A stretch of 30,153 bases of DNA from contig JAPEVF010000564.1 in assembly GCA_029747585.1 (NCBI GenBank), positions 1 through 30,153 on the forward strand, written 5' to 3'. The position numbers and the translations under genes are program-made. This DNA is from Pleurotus djamor (lineage: Eukaryota; Basidiomycota; Agaricomycetes; Agaricales; Pleurotaceae). Numbering within the stretch: the first letter of the stretch is position 1; each line of letters opens with the position of its first letter. The notes under the pieces were generated by a model. That model saw only the letters and a program-made list of their open reading frames with translations, was not told the DNA's origin and made no database searches. Shown piece by piece: positions 19,614 to 29,689 of this stretch.

Positions 19614-22022
19614 TCAGATCATCTTATACGCCTGGATTTGAGTTATCTTGTATTTGCGTTCGCCTCGAAGTGGAATGGACCTAGCATGGGTAAGGAGTCG
19701 TAGGAGGGTTCGGCGGGAATCCCTGTCTGAGCGTAGATGTTCATACGCGACCGCAAGCGCATCCAACAGGATCTTGCTGAGATTGGGGACTTCGGCCAAT
19801 GAAGCAAGCCGCGTAGCTGAAACAGTCAGATGGTGTCAAGGAAAATATGAGAAAAGAACTCACTATCAGTAACAAAGGATCGAAGCGTCAAGACAGTCGC
19901 AGTAAAGACATGGAAACGAATAGCGGCGAGCTCTTCGTCGTCAAGGGTGCTATTTCGGGTGCGTTGTTCGAGTTCGGCACAGAACTCTTCAAGATTCTGG
20001 AGCGTGGGTGTCATGTCATCGAAGGAATCTTTCTCAACAATTGGCTCGGTCTTGAAGGTCGAAAAGAGTTCATCCCAGTGGTAGTTTCGCCCCTTGGTAA
20101 CTTTGGGGAGGATTGTGGAGGGAGTGTAAGGCCTAGCGGGGGAGATGGGTGGTGTGGGGACGATCTTGACCAACGCTGAGAAGGCTCCCGGCATCAGGAG
20201 CGAGAGGTCGTCTAAATCCAGAGAGGATACAGCCGACCGTGCGCTTGTGGGTTTCAAGGAAGCGACTATAGACAGAACTTCGTCCGTAGGTGATTTGGCT
20301 TCAGAGTCTTTGTTGCTAGGCTTTGACACGATTCCAGTAGGCTGAGCAGCGTTGAGGGCCGTGAAAACAGACTCATGGATGAGCTGCCTTGGTTTGATCA
20401 AACGGGGTGCACCGAGATGAGGTCTTGGAGGGCAGATTAGCATAAGTCTTCGAGGCTGAAAATGAAAGTTGACTCACGAAGAGGTCAAGCTGTCTCTGCC
20501 TTCATACGAAAGGCACGGAAATGGGAACAGCTCGAACAGATGCCAAAATCCCTTCAATGATTCCTTCGGCATGACATTTGACCTTTGCCTTCATGCGGAG
20601 TCATACGAAGACCACGCGTCATGGCTTCGTACGTCATCCATCGAAGAGCAGGACCGAAGTTCGAGAGATTCTCGTTGGTAACGTTTCCACCACCACTTGG
20701 GGTGTAGTCAGCAATTGTCCAGCATATCAAACGAACAAAACGCACATATCAGAATGGGAGCCAGCGAACCACACTTCCTTCACATCTCCTCTGTCACCTT
20801 GTTCCGGTCCCAGGCCACCATTAGCGTATTCGGGTTGAAATTTGACGCGGCGTTCGTCCAAGGCAAGAGCATGACGAAAGACGCAGACGTGCCCCATTCC
20901 AGAGACAGTCTCAGGAAGGGATTTACCGTGAAAGATACCAATGGACGACACGGCATCCCTAGAGGAGGCTACTCAGCAATGCGGAGAATGAAGGCGACAA
21001 AATGCTTACCACGCGCCAACGAAATGAACCTTGACGTCTTTACGACACAGCGTCGCCTTGAACTGCTTACAGAGCTTGTGCTCGTCTTCGATATCTGCAT
21101 CGAGGAGATGTGGGTATACTCCATTGGGGAGGTGGGTTTGAGCATTGGTCGAAGAGGAAGAACCAGGTTCCGAGCTCTGAGCTTGCTTGGCTTCGGGTTC
21201 GCGCTTGGTACGGTCGGTCACGGAGGCGTAGAGTTCATAGGCGCTGTGAAGACAATGAGGTCAGTAAGAAAGCGACAGGTGCAGGACATGCTTACAAAGG
21301 GATTTGGTTCTTGTGACCCTCGTGGAGAAGGCCGACCTACGATGAGTTTAGACTTAGGTTACAGCATGGAGAGGACGACAAGCGACCAACCTTGTGAATC
21401 ATCCCAGCGATGACGCGAACCTGATAAGCACCTCGCGAAAAACCTGCGCACATACAGTTAGCCACCAACCAGGCCAAGGAAGCACCGAAACGCACCAAAG
21501 AGGTAGATCCTGTCACCAGGTTTGTAATTTTCGGACAGCCATTTGTAAGCAGCATCAATGATATATTCAAAGTTCCTGAAGAAAAGGTCAGTAATGAGCG
21601 TCAGGCAACACGCTGAGTACACAACATGCAATGGCCATATCAATGGTATGATACACGACTTGCTTCATGTAGTCGAATGATCGGAAGGAGGGCTTCGCGT
21701 ACGTCCCGATCCCGCTGTTGTAGAAAGCGAGCTAACCCTCCTCGTCCTTAACAAGGCGACTGAACAGCTCGATGATATTCGTACTCTGGGACAGCGAGAA
21801 ACGTTAGCAAGAGGGCGAGATAGACAGGTTGCCAAAGGGACTAACCTTAGCACTGAATTGGTTTGCGGTGCCATCGATACAGACCACAAGGCTCCGCGCC
21901 GTATTAGTGTGAGGACACCACGAAAATGCGGGTAGTCGTGCTTGGAAGGGTCGACGAGATGGGAGCTCGCCAGCAGTATGCCGAGGGGTGTTGGGGTCGC
22001 GCATCTTGGACATAGACGCCAT
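19614..22022 (-). pseudogene. DUF2235 (Tle1-like) alpha/beta hydrolase, ten exons, three lesions
   Basis: DUF2235 proteins share an alpha/beta-hydrolase core with bacterial Tle1 phospholipase effectors; fungal members are uncharacterised. Blocks seen in order: RSLVVCIDGTANQFSAK, AFYNSGIGTYAKPS, DAAYKWLSENYKPGDRIYLF, the nucleophile elbow GFSRGAY, VGLLHEGHKNQIPFAYELY, VKVHFVGAWDAVSSIG, FRHALALDERRVKFQPEYA, EVWFAGSHSDIGGGN, FGPALRWMTYEA. After these come PHLGAPRLIKPRQLIHESVF and a C-terminal extension of about 250 residues. Exons on the minus strand: 22022-21846, 21785-21626, 21575-21496, 21443-21391, 21336-21296, 21243-21010, 20958-20746, 20695-20478, 20423-19864, 19816-19614. Phases agree except at three points: TAG at 21734-21732 in front of LAFYNSG, one base missing at the exon 2/3 junction (TGG expected), and one base missing between 20583 and 20584 (EGK-W expected). 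The Ser nucleophile and HSD motif remain. Confidence 0.85.
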
Positions 22023-22138
22023 CGCTTCGTCAACGGCAACAGCGAGAGGTATAGGGATAAGAGGTCAGAAAAGCCACGTCCCGAGTTCAGCTCAGTGGGA
22101 GAGCTTGAACGTCAACAGGCGTAGCCGCTGTATCGTTT
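22023..22138. other. Short upstream region of the DUF2235 gene
   Basis: It holds the leader of the minus-strand hydrolase. No TATA box is evident. Confidence 0.3.
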
Positions 22139-22440
22139 AAATGGTCTGCGTTTTGAGGGCGTAGGACAATATTTCATCTAGATCAACACTGTCAGTGACA
22201 GCAAGGAACACTGAAAGTGGCCCCACATACCAAGAGCCACGACGCAATGTTCGCTTCAGAGCTGTAGCCCGATTTGTTGTTTCCAGAGGGCTTCGAAGGC
22301 TGGAATATCCGAAGGAGATAGTACGACAGCGCCTGAGATAATCAAGGGAATCCGCGTGTCTGGAACAGATGTCAGAACTGCCGTCTGCGCCCACAGAAGT
22401 GGGAAGAAAATACGAAGAATACATACCACAGATCAGATAC
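22139..22440 (-). pseudogene. Gene fragment of unknown family
   Basis: The minus strand shows coding-like exons: FFPLLWAQTAVLTSVPDTRI then PLIISGAVVLSPSDIPAFEA LWKQQIG, interrupted by a TGA, followed by a donor (GTATGT near 22230) and an acceptor (GACAG near 22188) leading to VDLDEILSYALKTQTI and TAA. The phases at the intron do not match by one base. I do not recognise the protein. It reads as the 3' part of a decayed gene. Confidence 0.33.
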
Positions 22441-23031
22441 CCTGTGTGTGGTGAATGATAGATTGTCAGAGATCCATGTGTAGAGGATCGATGAACGGGG
22501 AAATTAGGTGCAGATGAGCTGGATTGACACTATGCGTGTGATGCTAACGCCCACAAAGTGGGCATGATGCGGCCAGAAGTCTGTCAAGTCGATTCATGAT
22601 TGGTGGCCGCAACAGCGCTGCGATTTATCTAATTGGCGAGAGGGAGTAGATGTTGATGACGAATTGACGGCCTCGAGTCCTGGCGGTGATAAGTATATGG
22701 GAAACGAAAGTCAATTTCTATTATGAGTCTAAAGACGAGTGGGCTCATAAGAATAGGATGGGATGGATGGTCGTCCACGGCTCAGCTCGAGCAGGACGTG
22801 ATACTGCGCTTGAAGATGTGACGTGACCAAGGCCAGCGTGTGGCTACACTGAGCGACGTCTGAGGCGGAGCCCTGCCTACTCGTTGCATGGTTTTTGGAA
22901 CAAGAATATGAGAGAAATGAGAATTGCGATGACATCCTGCAGGAGGCGAGTCTCTGAGAAATATGGTGGTTCTGGGAGGAGAGGCAAAGTGAGAAAGGCG
23001 TGTACAAACGCATGGCTAAACATAAGACGTA
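22441..23031. other. No supported gene
   Basis: A minus-strand ORF at 23013-22729 exists, but its composition (Ser-rich, many rare codons) gives no convincing support. Confidence 0.35.
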
Positions 23032-23235
23032 CTATGCTGGGCTATAGCGGCGCCACTCTTCGAGCGACCTCAGTTTCATTGTGGGTACGACGTAGCATTG
23101 GGTCCGCGTGTCGTCGCCTCCACGGGTGGGGATCAGATACCGCATTTTCGACTTGTTTTCGACGAAAGTAGATGCAGCATCGTCCAAAGCGAACACAACT
23201 GGCAAAGACGCGTAAGGGTGATGGCTCCCTAGCAT
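23032..23235 (-). CDS. Short hypothetical ORF
   Basis: From ATG 23235 the frame MLGSHHPYASLPVVFALDDA ... MRYLIPTRGGDDTRTQCYVV ends after EEWRRYSPA. Codon use is host-like (GGC GAC GAC, ACC CGT GGA). It could be one exon of a larger gene. No family is recognised. Confidence 0.33.
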   Translation of the reverse strand: MLGSHHPYASLPVVFALDDAASTFVENKSKMRYLIPTRGGDDTRTQCYVVPTMKLRSLEEWRRYSPA

Positions 23236-23386
23236 GTTCCAAGGTGATGTGTTACGTTGACTAGAAGAGATTCGAAGACTCTATGTAAGCCTAGGTATTT
23301 AGCACATATATAAACATCAAAAACTGAGAACGTACTTTAGGTTTGTTCCACGAAGTCCAGCATACGTGATTGCGTGAGACCTGAGT

Positions 23387-23608
23387 ATGCTGAAGCAAAT
23401 TTTCAGGTTCGCCGCGCTAGCTGACCTCGTTGACCTAACCTATGCCTTCTACGCGCGAAAAGACTTTTCCTCCCATACGCAGTTCTCCTTAGAAAATCTG
23501 TCCCAATTCCACCGATGTAACACGTCCATCTCAGACGCACGTCCGGAACAGCGGCGGCAAATGATCCTATTCACAAAAGACATCCTGAAGAAAGGATGGT
23601 CAAGATAG
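23387..23608 (+). CDS. Short hypothetical ORF, 73 residues
   Basis: The frame from ATG 23387 (MLKQIFRFAALADLVDLTYA ... EQRRQMILFTKDILKKG) has good third-position bias and a basic C-terminus. No partner exons or domain are recognised. Confidence 0.3.
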   Translation: MLKQIFRFAALADLVDLTYAFYARKDFSSHTQFSLENLSQFHRCNTSISDARPEQRRQMILFTKDILKKGWSR

Positions 23609-24389
23609 TCACTGAAGGAGGAAAATACCAAGCACGAACCGATAACAGTAAGGCATCGGGTTGGCGTCGGGACGAGCTTCAAGCTTTTACTTGTGCTTCA
23701 AGTGCGCGACGGGGGTTCAAAATCAGAGATATATGACTGAGTAAAGTCTTTAACGACTCATACGTCTAATGTAGGTGCTGTCATTGGGATGTCATGTAGA
23801 TGGTAGAGGACGGAGAGGATGAGGTCGAGCGCTGCGCTTAGCTTGAACCATAATCTTCGTTGCGTCATCAAGCGCTCGTGCCGGAATACCTCGACTCTTC
23901 TCTTTGCCACACGGACTCACGCACACAGATCAGTCAACACAACGATGCATACGGAGCCTTTTTGTCATAAATCTGATGAGTCTCTCAGCGTTGAAAGCCA
24001 TGTGGGACACCTTCCAGATGTTCAGCCCAGTTCTGAGGGGACATCGGTCTTGGCTTTGTTAGCTGAAGAATTTGGGCTAGAAGTATCCGATAGTCGGTAC
24101 ACAATGGTCTCAAAATTGCTGCCTCTACGTCTCCCATGACTACTTCGCATCTCCTGGCGAATACCCCTTGCTAGTAACTTGCTATAGTGAACTCCTCGAT
24201 GGCGAGGAACGCGATGGACTGGCAGATTCACGATGTCAAAACGAATCGTCCTGATCTTCGGTTTCCGTGCTGCGTTTCACCCTTTAGGTGCGCCACAATA
24301 CCCTGGATCGACACGGCCAATCCTTTTGTCGGCGTCCTTCTCAACCGACACGCATTTTCTTGGGACTGGCATCTCGGGGACTTGCGATG
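23609..24389. other. Upstream region of the crystallin-like gene
   Basis: A plus-strand frame at 23819-24139 is open and partly coding-like (TSVLALLAEEFGLEVSDS) but has no further support. Otherwise nothing is recognisable. Confidence 0.3.
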
Positions 24390-24396
24390 TATAAAT
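24390..24396 (+). promoter_or_regulatory. TATA box of the crystallin-like gene
   Basis: TATAAAT lies 100 bases before ATG 24496, with a pyrimidine-rich tract (TTCCTTTCCCTGTCCTCAAC) between them. Confidence 0.5.
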
Positions 24397-24495
24397 GGTG
24401 AGCGACCGCGAGGAAATATTTTCATTCCCTCAACTTTCTTTTCAAGGTCAAGCTATACCTTTCCTTTCCCTGTCCTCAACTTGCAGACTCCCCTG

Positions 24496-25065
24496 ATGGC
24501 CGTCAACTTCAAGAACCTTGCTGTTTTTGTTACGGCCATCGTTGCCCTCGTAGCTGTCGATGGCGAGGCTCGCGTAAGTCTTTCTCTTCGCTACCCTCTT
24601 ACCCGAACAGTCCTAATATCTTGCTCTTCAATTGAACAGCTCGTTGCCGTTCGTTGCGCCTATTATCTCTCTGAAGATGTTCGACTGAAGCCTCTTTTTC
24701 TAGAGGGCTGACTCCGTCACAGTCTTCCACGATGTCAACTACCGAGGTCACTGGGTCTTCGCGCCGAACAGCAGCGGTGCTTGTCACAATGTAGGAGCCG
24801 GAGACAACGACAAGATCTCCAGTATCAAAGTCGGGCCTGATACAAACTGTGTATTCTACGCGTAAGCTTTTTCCTGCTCACAATTTTCGTCAGTGATTTT
24901 CGTAGCTAATGCTCTCGCCCTTCCATCGCACATAGAGACTATAACTGCTCTGGAAAGTCCCTAGCCGTCCACAAAGACATTCCTGATCTTCGTTCCGTTG
25001 GGTTCAACGATATCATCAGTTCTTTCAATTGTTACTCTGCCATTACCTCCAGGAAGTCTGTTTGA
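24496..25065 (+). CDS. Small secreted beta/gamma-crystallin-like protein
   Basis: Exons 24496-24573, 24704-24861 and 24936-25065 give an uninterrupted 121-residue protein. The N-terminus MAVNFKNLAVFVTAIVALVA is a signal peptide. The mature part has two crystallin-like Greek-key halves: SVTVFHDVNYRGHWVFAPNS with DNDKISSIKVG, and CVFYADYNCSGKSLAVHKDI with FNDIISSFNC. The pattern (V.F.D.NY.G, then N(D/N)..SS(I/F)(K/N)V) is typical of the fold, and four cysteines suggest disulfides. The first intron is long for this window (130 bases); an internal AG at 24638-24639 would add a short frame-disrupting piece, so the acceptor at 24703 is preferred. Related folds occur in fungal antimicrobial proteins, peptidase inhibitors and calcium-binding proteins; which role applies here cannot be told. 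It is one of the few undamaged genes. Confidence 0.75.
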
Positions 25066-25178
25066 TGTACTTAATTATCCGCCGTAGGCATCTACTATTA
25101 ATATCCTTGCTCCCTATCAGCCGTGCAGTTACCTGCCTGAGAAGAATCATCCCGAACTGCAATTTACAACTTGCAAAA

Positions 25179-26763
25179 ATGCATTCGCCGCTCAGGCGCT
25201 TGATCAGTTCATTATGAACCCTGAACGCGTCACTCTCAACCACACCATCCAACGTTTCAGTCGTTGATTTCGCGCCATCCCTCAGCGGAGCCGACAAAGA
25301 CGGCGTAGCAAAATCAATCGTTAAATCTTTCAAGACAACAGGCTTCGTTTATCTCTTGAACCATGGGTTGGACACGGAGAAGATGGATGCCATGTTTGGC
25401 TGGGTCAGTTCCTCGTTCTGGTCGTAGAAATTCAAACTGAATTTCAATTCTTGTCGAAGAAGTTCTTCGGGCTGCCCTTGGAACTAAAGCAACTTGCTCC
25501 ACATCCGCCATGAGGCGCTCACCGGCACCACCGAGGTACGCATCGATGATACCGAGCTTTCAAGAATACGCAGACGATCTTCGAATTTAGGATACTCCGC
25601 TCCTGGTCGAGAGCAAGTCAAGCATCTCACCGAGTCAGACTCTTCGGATGGCTCGGCTACCGCCAAAGAGCCTGCGGACATGAAGGAGAGCTTTGAAAGC
25701 GGACGAGACGACGACCCACAACTTGAAATGCCGAATATTTGGTTACCTGAGGGAACACTTCGAAGCGGGGTTTAAAGAGGCTTGCATGGACTTTTATTGG
25801 GTAAGTATCCGCCACTGCACCTTTCTAGGAAGCTTCCTAGACGCTGACTCTCGGTAATGATTAGGCGTGCTACCAAGTTGAATTGACGATCCTTCGTGCT
25901 CTAGCTCTCGGTTTGAACGCACCTGAGGATTACTTCGACCAATATCACACGGCTGCGGACAACCAACTTCGCTTACTGCATTATCCCAGGTTCGTGACTT
26001 CTTTTCCTCCACCCAATTCGCGAAGGCTGACAGATCTTCCTCTCAGTGTCCCAGCAGATGAGCTCAGAAACAAGCGACTTGGTCGCATCGGAGCTCATTC
26101 TCCCTTTTGCACGCTTACGCTTCTGCTACAAGACGAGGTCGGTGGCCTGGAAGTTGAACGTTGAGGACCCGAATAAGCCTAGCACATTCCTAGTAAGCTT
26201 CCCTTTCTATGGGTCAAAGTGCTTTACTGAAAATCCCAGCCTGTTCCCCCAATCCCAGGGTGTCTCCTCGTGAACATAGGAGATTTCCTCATGCGCTGTG
26301 AGTCGTACCCTGTCTACGTCTACCGACTACAGCACGCACATGGGTGCTTACTTGCTACAGGGTCTAACGACACCGTTTTAAGCACGATTCATCGTGTTCG
26401 TTCTCCCATGGCGGCATCCTCTATCCAAGATGGCATGGCTCGGGAGCGGTACTCCATCCCATATGTGTGTGTTTTCATTCGCTGGCTACAGCCGATTGAC
26501 TGATATTCTTCGCAGTTCTGTTACGCCGTACGTTAGCTCAGAGCTGTTGAATATGCCTGCGGGTGGTGTACAAATACTGTTCGTAGGACCTCTCGACGGT
26601 TGTGGACTGTATTCCAGGGACTTGGTCGGCTGATCGTCCGAGGAAATACCAACCCGCTTCAGTAAGCTCTTCTCCCTAATTTCCTAGTTGTCCTTTTATC
26701 CACTCTTTCATCCACATGCAGGCACTAGAATATATCATCAAACGTCTTGAAGCAAATTATTGA
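25179..26763 (+). pseudogene. 2OG-Fe(II) oxygenase (isopenicillin N synthase-like), broken
   Basis: Members oxidise small molecules using 2-oxoglutarate, O2 and Fe(II). Exons: 25218-25403, 25460-25535, 25591-25800, 25865-25989, 26047-26192, 26240-26297, 26361-26464, 26516-26527, 26587-26661, 26722-26763. Blocks: VVDFAPSLSG, TTGFVYLLNHGLD, FFGLPLELKQLAPHPP, HHRGYSAPGREQV, MPNIWLPEGTL, GFKEACMDFYWACYQVELTI, DNQLRLLHYP, RIGAHSPFCTLTLLLQDEVG, PVPPIPGCLLVNIGDFLM, the distal His and Arg-x-Ser in STIHRVRSP, ending EYIIKRLEANY. Lesions: TGA at 25215-25217 separating a possible start (ATG 25179) from the body; TGA at 25511-25513; one extra G in 25767-25770; a 7-base tandem repeat at 26153-26166; and the H-x-D iron motif reads H-S-P, so a metal ligand is lost. 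With the extra bases discounted all phases agree. Confidence 0.85.
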
Positions 26764-26852
26764 CCGTTTGGAATCGGGAATATGTCGCAAATAGTACACG
26801 CCACTCAATTCTATGTATGATGATATTTCTGTTCGGCTCCGCGAACACCTCC
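26764..26852. other. Convergent 3' ends
   Basis: The oxygenase (+) and the F-box-type gene (-) end 89 bases apart, tail to tail. No terminator hairpin is evident. Confidence 0.4.
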
Positions 26853-27301
26853 TCACAAAACATCATCATCACCATCATCACCATCATCCAAGAACTGACC
26901 ACCGTCCTCCATACCATCCCACTCAACTTCAACAAACCGTCTCAGAGTCTCCACCTGGGTCGCTGTGATGACACATTTTTTGATAACATACTTCGTGAAT
27001 GGGAGTCCCATGTCCCTTCGTGCCTTGAGAAGAATCAACGTAAGTGGACACTCTCGGAGAGTGTCGTCGGCATCCTTAAGGCCTCTGCTTGCTGCTTCAC
27101 ACAAACTATCAAGGTTTTCATGCGTTGGATGGTTAGGCAGATCTAACTCGGAGTACTGTTGGTCGGTTTCACAGAACGTTTGAAGGAAGACGTTGGAGGG
27201 CAGGGACGACTGGACGAATGCCCATTGCATTGCAGGATTGCAATATTTCACGCCGAACCGCGTGAGGCTGGTGAACGCTGGGAGTCCCCTTGCTTGTCAA
27301 G
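26853..27301 (-). CDS. C-terminal part of an F-box/LRR-type protein with Asp-rich tail
   Basis: The frame contains a leucine-rich-repeat-like segment (LPAFTSLTRFGVKYCN), then LILLKARRDMGLPFTKYVIK and LRRFVEVEWDG, the standard C-terminal signature of Agaricomycete F-box families. It ends in a tail encoded by an ATC/ACC microsatellite (DDGDDGDDDV). Going upstream the frame closes at a TGA near 27304. Coding-like pieces at 27600-27400 (ELLFGESERS) may be earlier exons but do not connect. F-box proteins recruit substrates to SCF ubiquitin ligases; here only the substrate-side end is visible. Confidence 0.55.
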
Positions 27302-28448
27302 GGTTTCTGGTTGGGCACAATTGAAGCCTAAAGTTATGCCCTATCTACATGTTTGTTTTCCAAGTGTTTGCCAAACCGACGAAAGATCTTATCTTATCGC
27401 ATCACAAAGTTCGAACTTGACCCCATCATCAACTCTCTCAGCAACCCCGTGTCAATACACAGCGACGTGGAGAATCCTAAGCTGAAAATGCACCATGAAC
27501 ATGACGTTGCCGTTGAATTCTGAACATTGAACGTTTGAACACCTAGACTCCGTTCAGACTCACCGAAAAGGAGCTCGCTCTTGTGTTGCGTTCTCAACTA
27601 CAAGTACACGAATATCCAAGACGGCAAGAGCTTGCTTGTATTGGACTTATCTCATCAACCACCCACACGTCGAAAACGTCTTCCTTCCGGTTAACCCTCT
27701 GATACCTTTTGGGCCGCGTCTAACCCCTGCACTTGAGGAAGCGGAAACCAAACACCCAACCTGCCTTTTTTCAACCCTACTTGTCCCTGGGAAGTTCTGT
27801 ACCGGTTGACCCCTCGGTCGTCTACCATTGAAAATCGCTTCAACCCTGCTCGATGCTTACCCGGTTCTTCTCTCATGTCTGGTTCCCAACATTCTGGACG
27901 CTGTTCCCAAACATACCCCCAACCCCAGTTCATCCCATTCGCTGTACGCTCTTTGGACTTCTTGATGAGATTAGTATCTGCCTTTCTGACAGCTACCTGG
28001 TGCCTCAATGGCCCTTGATGATTCGGAAAACAGGGTTGGGGAATGTGATGTCTTCGCTTTGCATGCAAACTCTAGCCCCCTCACGGGCGATATCGTCGAT
28101 CATTGATGGTACCGGGTCAGGATGTGGTATGTCCATTCCTGCAGCCTCAGTCGCCTCTGTTGCTATATCTCTTCTCTCGACTTGANTGNCCCCACGTTTC
28201 GAGACCTTTGATTCCGTGCTCGTTATTGATACCACCTCTGTTCCATGTGTTCCCGGATACATTGAAGGGAAGGAGGCTAGGAGACTGCTGAGGCTTTCGC
28301 TAGGGACCGTTAATATTCTAAGTAGAGTGGCTAGCACTCCAGTGTTTGCTATACCGTGACTGACAACGGAAGCCCTTGAATATTACTGAGCACCCTGGAG
28401 CTTCGACGCCTCGACTTTTGAGTTCAGGCCGAGCCTTTGCTATCTGTT
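27302..28448. other. Mostly unassigned; minus-strand coding-like exon near 28005-28337
   Basis: The minus-strand stretch 28337-28005 (SLSSLLASFPSMYPGTHGTE ... DIPHPDPVPSMIDDIAREG ... CMQSEDITFPNPVFRIIKGH) has host-like codons and ends in TGA, but the family is unknown and two ambiguous bases (28186, 28189) interrupt it. The rest shows nothing I can support. Confidence 0.3.
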
Positions 28449-29689
28449 CTAATCACTGACGGAGAGCAGAACAATGTTTTCATTTTTAGGTATGTACATA
28501 AATACATATTCAAGCAGGTTGAGACAAGCAAGGGTTTTGCCGACGCAGGCGGCCCTTCCGAGTAAGGACGACCAAGGGCTGGAGGTCGTTACGTTGTTGG
28601 CGTTTGCAAATGTGAGCTCAGTCACTTGGTAGAGAGGCAGCCTCGAGCAGAGGCGGATGTAACCTTCCATTGCGTAAAGAATGAGCGGCATGGTCAAGTC
28701 AATCAAGGGGATGTTGTCATTGATTGTATTTTTGTATAACTTGATTCCAAATACCAGGGAGCCGGAGTCATCGAGGTTGATGAGCATCTTATCGAGGGGT
28801 GCCAGGGCTGTGATCGGGCTCCATATCCGAGCATTGAGAAAAGATGTTGAATGCTTTTTAGATCCGGGAGCGAGGAATTTGACCGTGTATTCGCATACGA
28901 GGCGGTAACCTGGGCAGACGGCGGGATCTCGAGGTAACGAAAGAGCTGCGAGTCGTCAAGATATTCCGAAGATACATGGAAGCTTCTCAAGTGCGGTAGC
29001 GCAATTGGAAACGGACCAACAGATGGTGTGTCCAAGCCATGAAGTTCTGTAGATATAATAGTCGCCAGTTTGACTTCCTCAAGATTCGGTGAACCGGAAA
29101 GACACTGAATAACCCAGGAAAGTGACAGACGGCAAGTATCAAAATCATGATAAGTTATGTGAAGCTTCTTGAGGGAAGGGAATTGGGCGGGCTCAATGGG
29201 AATTAAAACATAGAGCAGCTCCAAGACTTGAAGTGAGCTGGTAGAAGCCGTCAAAGAAGTCATTGAGATGGGAATGTAGATGTTTTGTTGGTGCCCAATT
29301 AAGAAACTCAATCGGAGTGCTTGAAGCGCGGTCGTCGCTCTGAGCATCTTTTCTGTAATATTGGCGGTAAACTCTAAGTCATCATCGGAATGACTCAGGT
29401 CAATGGTCAACCGCTTGATTCTGTTGCCAGCAGACTCAACAGTAGTCTGAGCGAGTTCAAGCACGGAAGGACCCCAAGACGACCACGGTGGGCATACAAC
29501 GCACAAGGGAGCAGACCGAGATAGCTTCATGCTACTCTCTATGACATCTTTGGGGTCTGACAAGCGTATCAAAGACCAGAACGTTGGAGTATTCAAGATA
29601 ACCCTCCGCCTGCCCTCCGCCAGTGGTGGCAAACAAGCTAACTCGGCGGTGGGAGATTCAGGGACAAAGAAATCCAGACTTTGACTCAA
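28449..29689 (-). pseudogene. F-box/LRR-type protein lacking its F-box, one frameshift
   Basis: On the minus strand the frame carries the region that normally follows the F-box (RRRVILNTPTFWSLIRLSDP), then KLSRSAPLCVVCPPWSSWG and leucine-rich repeats (NRIKRLTIDLSHSDDD, LQVLELLYVLIPIEPAQFPS LKKLHI, SPNLEEVKLATI, LPHLRSFHVSSEYLDD). At the C run 28912-28914 the frame shifts by one base: EIPPSA must continue as YRLVCEYTVKFLAPGSKK, then ARIWSPITALAPLDKMLINL, to the stop at 28449. The listed start is a TTG, not ATG. The usual L-P-x-E-[IL] F-box is absent, and the frame begins inside an inverted repeat. It could still be a substrate-binding-only relic. The usual family length is about 450-550 residues; about 413 are present. 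Confidence 0.7.

Noticed and set aside
20697..21413. 238-residue plus-strand ORF, the second longest in the window
   Set aside because: It runs antisense over DUF2235 exons and introns, has no motif, and its length is a side effect of the codon bias of the real minus-strand gene.
7314..22022. Reassigned or read-through TAG/TGA stop codons as an explanation for repeated in-frame stops
   Set aside because: The same genes also have frame shifts, duplications and missing exons, which recoding does not explain, and other genes end normally at TAA, TGA or TAG.
26865..26893. ATC/ACC microsatellite as an independent repeat element
   Set aside because: It is explained as the codons of the Asp/Gly tail of the F-box-type protein.
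28005..28337. Naming the minus-strand coding-like exon
   Set aside because: Codon use is suggestive but no domain is recognisable and two ambiguous bases interrupt it, so it is only mentioned.
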